Source: Macropodus opercularis (Eukaryota; Chordata; Actinopteri; Anabantiformes; Osphronemidae). Taken from it: a stretch of DNA of 64,000 nt. The stretch spans positions 9,096,001 to 9,160,000 of the forward strand of contig CM061107.1 in the NCBI GenBank assembly GCA_030770545.1. Direction: 5' to 3'. Position numbers and translations under genes: made by a program. Below are positions 50,760 through 63,531 of the stretch, in pieces. Under the pieces are notes generated by a model. The model had not been told where the DNA came from. It ran no database searches and saw nothing but the letters and a program-made list of their open reading frames with translations. The first letter of the stretch is position 1; every line of letters begins with the position of its first letter.

Positions 50760-52859
50760 ACTTCACCAGCCCAGAATCTTGTTCATGACCCAATTGATGT
50801 GGAGATTGTTTTCCACAGTGAGCTTTAGCTGCTGCAGACAAGGGTGGCAGGACAGCTTCAGATCCAGAGGCCAGCCTGTCCCAATCTAGCAAGTCAGGAG
50901 TTGAACAGGTATATTAAAGAGCAGCGAATATAAGAGTAGAGTGAGTATACAAATAACGTACAGCAAATATATAAGCCTTTCCAATATTTACTAAGGGCTT
51001 TTTGAATACACAAATAATAAGTTGGAGAGTTCATTATCATTTTTCGATTCGCCACAGCGAGCGAGTGGACGTGTTGATGAGGTTTATTACAGCAACCAGC
51101 ATGAGGGAATACCAACGTGCGTATTGTTTTCCCTGCATCGAACTCAAAGCACCTCGACTGGTAACAAAGCACGATGTCCAGACGTGATCCTCCAGAGAAA
51201 GTCTGGAGACGTAGCGACATTAAGGAAGTGCGTGTGTCTATACAGTAGGACGAGTGGAGCGTCTACTATCCACACTGTGCCAGTGGGTGTCAATAACCAG
51301 TTAAGACTTTTAGTAGAGACGAAAACGACATGATCTGAGTAAATATGGCGAGATCAATAGAAGCTAATTCCGTCCGATAAGCCAGATCCGCGTGCGGAGC
51401 ACCTAAATGGAACTCAGACCTTGTAAACTGTCCCTCCTCTCCCCTCTTGCTGCTCTCACAAGGCACCCGGCAAATACAATCTCATTTCTCCCTGCCCTGC
51501 CAGTTTAAATAGCCCACATTGAATTAAGTTGGTAAAAACCGAAATCGATCTTTCCGTTGCCCATCTCACTGCAGCGCCTCGCACCACTGGGCCCGTAATC
51601 ACAGTTGATCCCTGAGAGAAATTAACCCACAGAGAGAGGACAGGAGCGTATCGTATATATGCAAGTGTGTGTGTGTGTCTGTGGTTACTACACACCTGAC
51701 TGAGAGATTGGGAAAAAAAAGAGAGGTTGCTCTATCGTTTTGCAATATGATCTAACGACGGCGCGTCTTCTGCAGTATTTAGCAGCTCAGTTCAGTTTAT
51801 TCAACTGGTATTCGCTTACTTCAAGTGAAACTGACGTCCTCTTCGATTCGCTGTCCTCATGCACTGATGGACACACACACACACGCGTTATTTGAGTTGC
51901 GCGTCCCTCACCCGCCCGAACTCTCATTAACTCTCTACTCTATCTTTTCTCAACAAACACGGCGTAGGAACACAGATCAATGCAAGTTTGTGATGTGATT
52001 CCCCACGTTGAGTGCCCCGCTCTTCTTCCACTTCTCCCTCCTCTACTTCTACTTCTATCACACCCGAACAAAAGGCAGAACCTGAAACTGTTCAGGCCCA
52101 AAACAAACTGATCGCTTGTCTTCACCTCAAGGAGAGAAAGTACAGTAACTATGCACTGTATTCCCTTTTGTCATGCACAACCGGTCCCCTAATTCATAAA
52201 ATATAAAAGAATATTTTAAATAAACCTTTTAACCTCAAACTAAGCTTCATGATTTACATGTGGACCATCATCTGGTTTCAACAACAAAAGCCGGACCCCT
52301 CAGTCTCCCCACAGTGGGAGCAATACATGGTCCCAAAATGCACACTGCACTTCTTCTGTGTGTCATTTCAAAACCTCTACTTTCACCAAACCTCCATTTA
52401 CTCCCAGCAGAGAATAAAAAAAAATACATTATTTTGAAGGAGAGGCCCTTGCTGGTGGTTACTCACACCGAAACTCATTTGTTCTGCTGAAAACAAGACA
52501 GTAGAAGCTGGTGTTCAATCAAATCCACTAAAAACAAGTCAAGAGGCCATCTGTCCTTTACAAGCATGGATTAATGGCACCCAGAAGAAAATCTCACCAC
52601 CGTGAGGTCGGCGATGGTCTGTTTTCTGACGAGTTTAAGGCTGGTCCTCTATCTCATGTACAGCAGTGCACACATTTAGCAACTAAAATAAAGTCCTTCA
52701 TCCCTGAATACAACAGAAGGCAACAGTACCTCAGGGTGCGCCAGCTGCACTATTCAATACTCATCAGTCGTATCTGAGACTTTCAATTCAATTTTCCTTC
52801 AATGCCTTTTCAAGCTCTTTCGAAAGTTACCCAAGTTGTGCTTTGGCAGCTCTCCCTGC

Positions 52860-53200
52860 ATTCCCCCAGAGCAGCCCCATTCCCCTACAATACCTGAGGT
52901 GTCAGAGGCAGAACAAAAGTGTCCCAAACCCCCTCCACCAGTCATTTTAATTAACAACCCCATTTTAATTAAACATTGATTAGCTGCTAATTAGTCCCTG
53001 ATAGCTCCCAGATGTGAGTGAGAACAGGTACCGCGACTGACAGGCAGAGGGGCAAGATGAAAGATTTGCGGCCCGACCAAATTGTGTTGCGGATCCCCCC
53101 AAGGGCTGAATGTTTAGTGATTATTTTTCTGATTATAAACGACGCCTTCGTGTCACATTGCTCCTAAGTGACACTGCTCTGATAGCTCCCAGATGACGGA
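52860..53200. promoter_or_regulatory. Candidate conserved non-coding element with a duplicated 17-mer
   Basis: Contains two TTTTAATTAA blocks, GATTAGCTGCTAATTAG and TGACAGGCAG (a TALE/MEIS-like TGACAG). CTGATAGCTCCCAGATG occurs twice, at 52998-53014 and 53179-53195. This AT-core, homeodomain-rich make-up is typical of enhancers. Function is inferred. Confidence 0.35.
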
Positions 53201-53316
53201 CACACGGAAGATCGAGTGGGCGCGTGCATTTTTCATCAAATTTAGGTAATTTCCTGCCGCTGCAAAGCAATAAATACATTTTTAAAATTGTCAGTGAGAG
53301 AATTGAGCTAGTTTGT

Positions 53317-53318
<2 letters not shown>

Positions 53319-53347
<29 letters not shown>
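53319..53347. repeat. (TG)n microsatellite followed by a G run
   Basis: About 14 TG units, then a run of nine G after a short T stretch. Confidence 0.95.
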
Positions 53348-53350
<3 letters not shown>

Positions 53351-53689
53351 GGGGGGGTTTCTGTCACGGACCTTACCATTAGATCCTCTTCAAGTCGACA
53401 CCAGCTCACAGTCTGAGTCTCCAAGTAGCTGAATAATTGTCTCGGCCGTGAAATGTGAGCACTCTGTCTCCAGACTTCCCATAGTGTGCACATCAGGCGC
53501 TCATTATTTGTTTCCACACTGCCTGAAAGTGAACTACTTTTAATATGAGGCAGAATACACAGAGCCAAACTTAATATCAGAATTAATTTCCATGAAGTGG
53601 CACAAAAATGCAGCTTCATTCCATGTGCACCCTGAATTGCTGGTAGAATATGAAAATGCACCGTACCTGTATCCAACACACCCGGCGTG

Positions 53690-54130
53690 TAAATAGCTGT
53701 GGCGATTAGCAGCCAAGTGTTACATGAATTATAGGAGAGTCATGCAAATAGCAACACATCAAATAAACTCGGTAAATAAATGCAAGCGATCACAAAGGCC
53801 CAAATCATGAATAATGAATATGCCATCCGCCTTTCAATTAGTTCTGTTTGCTCTGAATCATTCATATGCCTGCATGTGTGTATTAACTGGGGGGGGCTGT
53901 CATTCCCTGGCCCCTTGGAAACGAAGCACAATGGGAATTGGTATTGGTATTGGGGATTGGAAGTGATTAACATTGGCTTTCAACTTGCTTAAGCGCAGAA
54001 GTAGGAGACAGAAGAAAGAAAACTGCACTAAGAGGTGTGACAGATGACAGCAATTAATATCTATGCGAGACCTTAAGGCAAAATGCAAATAAAAGACAAA
54101 TTTCAAAGCTCAAAGCCGCACTAGAGATGG
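53690..54130. promoter_or_regulatory. Candidate conserved non-coding element (POU/SOX-type motifs)
   Basis: Holds a perfect POU octamer ATGCAAAT (53742-53749), AT-rich ATGAATAATGAATATGC, CACAAAGG and CACAATGGG (SOX-like), CAATTAG and GTGATTAAC within about 300 bp, with few simple repeats apart from a G9 run. The combination resembles neural or progenitor enhancers. Inference only. Confidence 0.3.
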
Positions 54131-56232
54131 AATCAGCTGCCAGCAACCTACTGTAAGTGCATGAAGGCACATAGTTACAACCAAAGGAATTGTGTTTTGG
54201 GTTTTCCACTCCTGATCCCAGCCCTACACGCTATTCTGAGTGCTGACGTTAACCCGGCCTATTCTTTAAATGTGGCTCAGCCCTAGACTGGAAGCTGTAG
54301 GCCACAGGTTGGCGACATGCACGTCCCAAGTGAATTCAAGATTCAAAAGGTTTTAAAAACCACAAAAGGAAGTTGTTTTGTTTGATTATAATTGTTCTCA
54401 GCTCACAGGAAAAGGAAAGATCCACACCAAGCACTGAGTGGCAAACGGTGTGTTTACAGTACCTATCTGGCTTACAGTCGGCTTTCTCAAGTAAGCTGAT
54501 TACTTAAGTGTCATGAAAACAGGAAGCCTGCTTTCCTTAATTAGGCTGGTGGATTAGAGAAATCTGATTTCCCCAGGTAGATTTCTACCTATTTCTATTT
54601 CTAGGCCATGTAAACACGTAGCAAGGTTACTAATTAGCTTTTTAACAAAAGCGCATGTGCAGGACAAAGGGTGTGCTGTTTGCAGACGCACTCCAAGAGT
54701 GGATGCGTAACAGGAGAGCTCATCACACGGAGCCACGCGGCCTTGTTTCCAAGTCTCAGTAAGACACTCTGCTCTCTGCTTATGCACCTGAGCTGAGATA
54801 CAGGAGGCCACTATGTAACCAGACATTCCTTGGCAGAGGTGATGTCGTTAGTGAACCTCTAACCTTGCAAAAAGATCATTAGCCTTTACAAACAGGATCC
54901 CAACCTGCAGATGATAACAGTGGGGTCTACACTTGAATGCAGGCTCCATAATCCAGCTCCTCACACAGAAAGCAGAACGAGGACAAAGAGTGTCATGCAC
55001 CATAAGCACATTCTACATTTCTGCTTGTCTTGTATTCCACAGGCTGCTGCATGCAGGGGTGTGCTGTGACAGCAGCATAAGCACTGATTGTTGTGTATAA
55101 CGCAAGGGGCCCGGCTTGAAGCGCAGCATCGGTCAGCCGAGCCTAGCGCGAAGAGGATGGCGGAGGAAAACACACCGACTGTGACAGCCTGGCCAGCTTT
55201 GAGGGGCCAGTGTGCGTGACACGGTGGGGAAGGAGCACAACGGTGAGAAATCATTACTCTGGCTTTCCCCTCACAATCTCGACGTTCGTGCTCAGCTCAC
55301 AGCTCACACACGTGTGACTGAAGGCCTGAAATGAATGTGTATGTGGACTCTGAGCACATCAATGTAGCATTTGAATACATTGGTCTCTTTCTTTTATTAG
55401 GGAAGTTAGTGGGCGTAGCTTCGGTGGAGGCATTATTCACCTCGTTAGTACGTCTCAACAAGGTGTTTCTCAGTTTGACCTATTTTCAGGCTGGTTCTCA
55501 CCAATCTGCAAAATATGAAGGGAGGACTATGATATTTTGTGTGAGTCTACACACAACCCATAGACGTATGTATCGTTTTAGTAATATTTCTAGTGTTAGT
55601 GCTGATTATGATGCCGTTTTCCTGGTGGGCGCTGTTACTGCAGCATTGACCTAATTTCCCCATATTTCATCTCAGGATGTGTGTTTAGGGATGTACAACC
55701 CCCCCCCCCAAAAAAAAAAAAAAAAGAACCCAAACAGAAAACTAGAGGATCAGCTTATCCTGGAGACAGGGAGACAATAAAGAGGAAAAGAGAACAAAGA
55801 AGACGCAGAATAAATAAAAGATGGACCCGAAAGGAATGAAAAGGACAGAATTAAAGGAAGAGGGAGACAGACAGAGGAAGAGAGGAGATGAAGGGGAAGC
55901 CAGGGCACTTCAAACAGCTCTCAGCTTGTTCCATGTGCAGTAATAATAAATGGAGCTTCATTATTTAGCTGTGTATGTTTGTAGTGCGGCTGCTGCCAGT
56001 TACACTGCAAACCCCCTGCCTACTTATCACTCTGTTATTCTCCTATTTACCAATCCAGGAGAGAGAGAGAGAGCGAGAACCTGTTTGAAGAGAGAGAGAG
56101 TGTGTGTGGGGGGCGTACACTATCTTGCCTAGTGCGCGCAAGTATGTGTGTTTGTTTTTCTGTCTGTTTTGCCAAGGGAGATGATTATCTATTTACAGAT
56201 GCCACCCACAAAGTCCCATGACCCTTTGCTGT

Positions 56233-56258
56233 GGGGGGGGGGGGGGGGGGGGGGGGGG
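56233..56258 (+). repeat. G26 homopolymer
   Basis: An uninterrupted run of 26 G, unusually long. Length may be affected by sequencing or assembly error. Confidence 0.9.
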
Positions 56259-57614
56259 AGAACGAAAGGGAGACGCAGAGACATTTGGAGGATTTTTATT
56301 GTTCAGCATGCCAGCCGTCACTAGCAGCACAGTTTCTGAAGACCTCATCTTAATAGTACATAGTTCGACAACATGGGATGAGTATTTAAACGGCCAGGGA
56401 ACAAACAAAAAGTACATATATGAGATATATAAAAGTCATTACTGAGGAATGTCATCTGCATTTCTTTACATTGCTGTAGAAATCCCACCCTTCCATGCAG
56501 GTGTCTGTCCAGCAGCGTCCTGTTCTAACACCTGGCAGAGTAACATCATCCACTGGAGGCTGGCAGCTTCTGCTCTCTAGCTTACTGATTATTGTCACAT
56601 CGCTCTGCATATTAATCATGACGCACTTGATGATGACTTATTATGTCTTGGTTCTCTTGGTGTGTTCCCTGTTTGTAATTGATTCCCATCGGGCTTAAAG
56701 AACCAGGGGCAATCAGTCCGAAGCAGTGCGGACAGGTTTAGGAGTTAGCGGGGCTGGAACGCTAAGGTGCATGAAATCAGACGGTCTGGTAAACTGGAGG
56801 ACTGAGAAGAGGCAGGTGAAATAGGGCGGACCTGTTGGGCTGTACCACTGCAGAGGGGAGTCCCGAGAAAACATACCAAAGAGATGACAGCGGAGAAATC
56901 AGCAGGGATGTGATAGTGAGAGTAAACGCTCAAAGTAATTACCCAGACACCAGGAAGTCAGGAGCAGAATCAAATGAATATGAATCATCTGACTCATGAT
57001 TCACATCGACTGACTGCAAAGAGATTTTTACTCAGGCTACACCAGGCAACAACCCATTGTGTTTATCCTGCGTTTGTCATATTTGCTGTATGAACTACTT
57101 GCAGCACTTTCTTTTCAGATCCAGTGTAATTGGATCAGTGTGACCTTTTATTGAACGCTCGAGTGGTCGCAAGCCCTTTTCTGTTAACGCGAGCGTGCTT
57201 TTGTAGTTGATTTGTCCTTACAGCGTGTGAGTGTCGGCTCTGCGACGATGACTTACAGAAACATGCCGTTGACGGTTGCAGCACAACGTGTGCAAAAGAG
57301 TAATGAGGTGAAAGTTGAGCAGTGTAAAATAATTTTTGTCTTAAAAAAAAAATCTCTTAATCGCCAGCTAAACTCTATAGAACAGTGAAAATACACAGCG
57401 TGTACACGTTGTAGCTGTGGTCAAGCTGCTAATGCAAAAGTGTGGAAGGATGTGGTGAGAGAGGGAGAAAGGATGGACCAACAAAGGGGCTAGAAGGGTC
57501 CGAGACAGATGAAATGATGGGGAGGGGAGAAGAGAATGAAGGAGGACAGAGAAGTGTGCAGCGAGTCCCAATTGGAGGTTCACCAGCCGTCATGGTGTTC
57601 TGGTTCAGGTCTCG

Positions 57615-57616
<2 letters not shown>

Positions 57617-57689
<73 letters not shown>
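57617..57689. repeat. Long (CA)n microsatellite
   Basis: A 73-bp uninterrupted AC tract, the longest in the window, about 300 bp upstream of the candidate first exon at 57990-58209. Confidence 0.97.
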
Positions 57690-57691
<2 letters not shown>

Positions 57692-57989
57692 GGTAGATAT
57701 CTCTGTCTCTCCTATTTGCTCTGTTCTTCATCACTTTGTGATATAAAGTCAGAGTTTTCATACTCAGCCCAGTATTCGTGCTGGCACTTAATAGCTGCAT
57801 CCATCAACGTGCGTCAACACAACGGTATGTACACGGCAAGAGTGTTTTTCCTGTTCAGTCGCTGGCTCACCCTGCATGTCAGCTCCAACTGTAGCGCGCC
57901 CGCTGAGGCAACACTGAACGCATCCCTCGCTCGCCTTCCTTCTCCTCTCTCTAATGCCCCCTCCTCCTCCTCCATCCCTCCCTCCCCTC

Positions 57990-58209
57990 CCTCATTCTCA
58001 GTGTCTTGCTCAGAGCAGTTCGCTCAGCAGAGCAGTATAACAGCGTGGGGTGTGTGTGTGTGTGTATGTGTGTTTGCAGTGGTGCGCGCGTCTCCAAAGT
58101 AGTGATCGCAGCTCCAACACAGAGACCGACACGCAGATAGGAAGGGGGAGAGAGAGGCATCCAGAAGCAGCGGTGAGCGGACAGAGAGAGGGGAACACTC
58201 CTGACCACC
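57990..58209 (+). promoter_or_regulatory. Candidate promoter and non-coding first exon of a downstream gene
   Basis: A pyrimidine-rich block (57930-57995) gives way to CG- and purine-rich sequence with repeated AGCAG/CAGAG units, which ends at a consensus donor (CCACC|GTGAGTACC, exon end 58209). A second donor-like GGTGAGC lies near 58171. There is no ATG opening a convincing frame, so this would be 5' UTR. This is typical of fish genes with a remote coding start. No coding exon follows before 64000. Confidence 0.35.
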
Positions 58210-61200
58210 GTGAGTACCGCACTTCACTGTGTATACATGCTTCCCCCCACTCGCTCACTACTGAGGGAGCTGCTCCCTGACTGAAGTGGGTTGTCAACAC
58301 GGTGGACCTCACGAGCAGACGCTCAGTGACACTTTCCCATTGTTGGCTGGATTCTCATCATTATCTTCAGAGTGAAGCTGCGCGACGAGCCGTGCGCTTC
58401 AGAGCGTGTGTGTGTGTGTGTGTGTGTGTGCGACTCTCAGCGTCTGTGTTGCGTAAGCAATCAAAAGTGTGTCATGTCTTTAATATGCAGGCACGCAAAG
58501 GTAAGTGTTGGAGTGTGTTAGAGTGTTTCACACTGAAACGTTGTGTTTGTTACATATCTGCACATGCTGGCGTGAAGGCACTAGTACACACACTGATAAC
58601 TGTCTCCATTCGTTTCATGTGTGTCCACTTGTCTCGGGTGAGAACAGAGCACTGGAGGCTTATTAGAAGGTGCAGTGTTGATGCTGAGGACAGCACAGAG
58701 AAGGAATTACTGGGGTGGAGAAGTGAAGAGCGGGATTATGATAACTTCTTAAAAATAGGGATTATGATAACTTTTCCTCTTTTCTAACTCACAGTAATTG
58801 TCCTTTCTGCGAATCATCTGAGGCGTTTTGTCGCCTTCCCTTTGCAAATTGCAACAAAGGCAAAATCACAGGAGCTTGCGCCTCGGTCAAAATATTTCTG
58901 ACACTTCCTGATGTCTGCAGTAAGTGTTAGTCGTCATTCACAGAATAATTTACTATCAGAAGTGGTAAAATATGTCGCCCTCATTTAGCGTTGCCAGTAT
59001 TTTTCCTGCTGGAGAACAGTGTGTGCTTTTCTTAAATCAAAGCAGCAGGCAAATGATTTCCCTGAGTATCAGCACAGACTAAGTGTGTGAGTGTGTCAGG
59101 GAGGGTGTTTTCCTGGAGGATCAAGAAATCTCAGTTGAGGGCTGCCGGGCTCTCCAGGGAAGTGTCTAGAGGAGGATATCTCTGGCTTTTGTTGGGATTT
59201 ACTCTCCCAATAAGGATTTAGTGGGTGACACTTTGGCAGGGTGCGTGTACATCAAAGGAGACTCTCAGCACGGAGCGGCAGCAAACTGCAGTGCATCAGG
59301 AAACGGTGCTGTCGCGTGGAGGCAGAGCTGCCACAAAGTTCAGCCACCGCAAATGAGCATAAGCACAAATGGCTGTTGTCATCAAATGCTGTTTTGTTTT
59401 TTTGTGGTTTTTTTGGCCTTAGTGTCACATTAATATTTATTTTGACACAACTAATGAAGCTTGTTATGAAGAGAAGACAATAAAGTGAACAAGGCAAAGG
59501 AAACAAAAAACGAATAGAGCATAAACCTCCATGGTCTAGTTGCCCACTGTTTCATCACCATCCAAATAGCTGCTACACTTACATTTAACTCACAATGTCA
59601 CTTCATACGTTTTCAGCTGTTTCTGTAGTTTATCAGCAGTGTTCTCCAGGCGGTCGCACTCAAAAAGTTTCTACTCTCCTCGTCCAAAATCCAGCATTTG
59701 GTGCTTCGTTAAAATTGCCTCTGCATCTCTGTGATGGGGTCGGTACAGCCGTTCACACGCTGCTTAATCCTTTTAAGGGGAGTTGTTATCCTATCCCACA
59801 ATGAACTGTATCGACGTTGTTGCTCGTTGCACCTACAAGCCGCGTTTAGCGAGCCTTTGTTGGTTCAGAAGTGACTGTAGCACACTGCGTGCGTGCGTTT
59901 TGTTGGTATTGAGTGGTGTGCTGCACTGACAGCACAGATAAGTCTTTTCTCCTGAGGCCTAATCCCTCCTCTACACAAGAATGGGACATACACAAAAAAT
60001 GAGAGCGACAGACATTGGTGTTGAATACAGTGACAAGTCACTGGGAAATCGTGTGTGTGTGTTGGTGAAGACTACACAGCGGCAGAGGCTTTTCACAACG
60101 GACCAAGTCTAGGATTTGCATGTGAACAAGGGCTTTAACAGCTCCGTGAACCGTTAATATGCATTCAGAGAGGTTTTGTAGCGAGCGGCCCAGAGTTTTT
60201 TTTTTTTTAAACAAACAGGTGTTTTTGCAGATCACAGCATACTCCCCATCCTCTGGAATATTTCTCTCAGCTGCTCCATTCTCTCTGTCCTCTGGTGCCG
60301 TGTGCTTTGCCAGCGCTTTTAACAGAAACATCCCAAAAAATGACTGGAGGGCGGCGAGAAAAGGACGCTGCTGTTGCTTTTTGTCATCTGTAAATCACAA
60401 GACATGAAAAAATCTGGTTCAAAATCCGAAAATGGTGAATCTAAGCAGCTGCAGTTGAAAAGTGTCAAACGCTTAATGGCTGGATGTGTGAGCAGTGTCT
60501 ATGATAACGGAAGCTTGAGTGTATATTGTCAGTCACCGGTTGAGCTCATTCTCATAAGTCATTCGTACGAATCGGCACAGTACAGAGATTTACAGGCAGC
60601 GCACCGAGGGTCAACAGAGGGTTTGACTGTTGCTGCACTAGATTAATAAGGCTGAGACCTTTGTTTGTTTACTGTTATGCGGTGCGTCATGACTTAACGT
60701 GGGATGTATCAAGCTATTTACATTTCGTACAGAAGAATTCTAGGAGAATCATTGCGATGTTGCCTGAAGCCATGTCGTGTAATAAATCATGAGCAAACTT
60801 GCTGCCTGCTGAATAAGCCTGTTTCCCCGATGTTTGACATTTGCATTGTTTAAACAACTGTATGATATTTCACACTGTATGGTGGAATACTTCACTGCAA
60901 AAGCCAGCCAGTCTCTGAGCTTTGTTTTCTGGTGACACATGACACCACTTTAGTTATTTGTCTTCATGAGGTTGCTTTATTATAAATCATAAATACAGAT
61001 GATGTGATTTGTGATATTTGACCAGATTTTGTCACATAAGCATGAAGTCCTAATTTTAGTTTATTTTACGTTTATATTTTATTTATGGTCAAGAAAGTGT
61101 TTAGCAGACAAAAAATGTCTACATAAAAAGAAGTCAAAATTACACTATATATTATGTAACTAACTAATAGTTACTGACTTATCAATATATTACATTTTTA

Positions 61201-61806
61201 AACTGGATGCTTGGTGATTTGGTTTAACCTAGTCCAGCCTCTCTGTCTTTGTTTTGAGTTCGCTCACAGTACGGCCTTTCTGCCCGTCACGAAGAAGAGA
61301 AGGGCTTTTGCAAATGTGAATCTAAAAGAATGAATGTTGGAGCTTGGAGGCCACTTTCAAGGGCATGCAGCTCCCTCAGCGTGTTTAACTTCTACTGCAA
61401 GAAATGTGTGAGACACTTTGATGTAGCACAAAGCGTGTCATCGTTTTGGCCGAAATTACAAATTTGTCTCATTGCGAAGCACAATAAAGAGGTTGAGGTG
61501 CAGTGGCTCGTTGGAATGAACCTAGATCTGTCACATCATCACCGCCTCGTTACGTTGCCTCATATTTTGTTACTCAGATGTTTGGTTGGGTAGGATTTAC
61601 TGTGAGTGCAGTGCCTACCTACACAGGCAAAGCCACGGTGATGGTTGATATCAGAGGTACTGACCTTTCTCAGTGTGTATGTGTGATGAATGGCACTCTA
61701 AAGGATCTACTTGATTATGTTCAATGGAGAGCTTTCTCCCCTCAACCTTATTTATGTCTGCACGCTGTAGCCTGGACACCCACCAATAAATCTGTTGCTG
61801 CCGCAG

Positions 61807-61807
<1 letters not shown>

Positions 61808-61847
<40 letters not shown>

Positions 61848-61859
61848 CACACACACACA
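61808..61859. repeat. (CA)n microsatellite, interrupted
   Basis: AC units to 61845, an interruption of Cs, then five further CA units. Confidence 0.95.
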
Positions 61860-63512
61860 GAGGGAATCAATGAATTTCCCTTGACTTTATAAAACACTCA
61901 TCTTTTTTTCTGGTGGCCACAGACCCCCTGCAATGCTACACACAGACTGACTTCCTTCATCCCACCTACCGCGCACAACACACTCACTTCATGGTTTTAT
62001 TAATGTGTATCACTTCTATACACCTTTCTGTTTGTAGCGGTAGCCCGAGGCCAGAACTGCAAGGCTTTTTTTTTTTGACTTGTGCCCTCAGAAAGTTTCT
62101 AAGCTTTGTATGTAAAAGAATTCTCCAACAGAAGCTCCGGAGGGGAAGGGATGAGAGAAGAGGGAGGTGGTGTGTAGAGGCTGCAAATAAAGCGTGGAGA
62201 GAGAGGGGAAGGAGACGTCTTCGAGGAAAAGCGCCGTGTAGCAAAACGAGGAGGAAGGGAAGGCGGTTTGTACGGAAAGGACGCTGACTCAGAAATGCGC
62301 GCCGAGACAATGCAGTACATCTTCAAAAACAATTTTTAAATCAGGAAATCGTCGCACAGTACATAAAGAAAAGTGTGAAGGAATCCCTGCGAGGCCCCAA
62401 CAGACGATAAGAAATCTGCACGATGGAAATAAATAGTTGTTGATAAACGCAGCCCATCTTCCTACAAATCCAAATGTTAATGTTACAGTATATTAATACA
62501 TCAGTAAGGTTGCAAGTAAATTGCTCTATAAAAAGATATTGTCATTATTAGTCATTTTTAATGGGAGTGACAAAATGTGGAACAGTACCAGAGGGAGAGA
62601 GGCAAAACGTTTACACTTTGAGCATGTGCAGCGACTGAATGAGGGGGACACTGGGTGAAGAATGCTGAGGGTGGAGCTGCTAGACGGGAGGAAGGCCAAG
62701 GAGAATGTTCATAGTTGTGGAGGAGAATGTGTGAGAGGTTGGTGTGACAGAGGAAGATGTAAACAAAGTAAAGAGAGAAACAGCTTTGGTTCAGACACAC
62801 AATAGACAGGTTATGGTCCCCCAAACCAGGCAGGACGACAAAGCCAGTGGTAGGAAAGGTGGAGGGGAAAAACTATGCTTTGTTGAATGAATGACATGTG
62901 AACCGTCCGGTCTTCTTCTTCCCCTTCTGCTCTCACCCCAAACTTCCCTCTGTTTATTCTTTACCTTATCCTTTCTGTACCCTTTGTTACCTTCTAACCT
63001 TCCTCCCTCTTTCTCCACCATCACATCCACCTTTTACCATCCACCGCTGTCTCTTTCTTTCCATTCATCCCCTTTTTTTCCACCATCCGTCGCTGCCCCA
63101 ACCCCTCCGCCCTCCCGGACCGATTTGCCTCGCTCAGTGGCAGGGTATTTGACAGGCCTGCTGTGGGAAGATAGCGCGATTGAATGCGAGTCCCCGGGGA
63201 GGGAGGAGGGTAAAAAAAAAAAAGGGTGAAGTGGTATTAGCTTGTGAAAAAGGCTTGGCACCAGACAGCAATGAGGAGAGGAGAGACAGAGAAGGGCTGG
63301 GTGGGATCTGGGCTGGCAGGGAGAAAGCCAGAAATGGGGCTTAGGACGAGCCGGGACGACTGATAATGTTACCCCAGAAGGAGAGAGGGAGAGAGAGAAT
63401 GAGTTGGAGCAGAGATAGATTCAAAACATTTGTACTGTAGCCTTGAATATAGAAGGAGCTCAGACATAAACAATATGACAAGAGATTAGAACTTCACCAA
63501 AGGTTTACAGAA

Positions 63513-63531
63513 GGGGGGGGGGGGGGGGGGG
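63513..63531 (+). repeat. G19 homopolymer
   Basis: An uninterrupted G run in non-coding DNA. Confidence 0.9.

Noticed and set aside
57442..58102. Frames encoding poly-(HT) or poly-(CV)
   Set aside because: Produced by the 73-bp (CA)n tract; not coding.
62891..63229. 112-codon frame rich in Ser, Pro and Leu
   Set aside because: It comes from a pyrimidine-rich belt without protein-like features.
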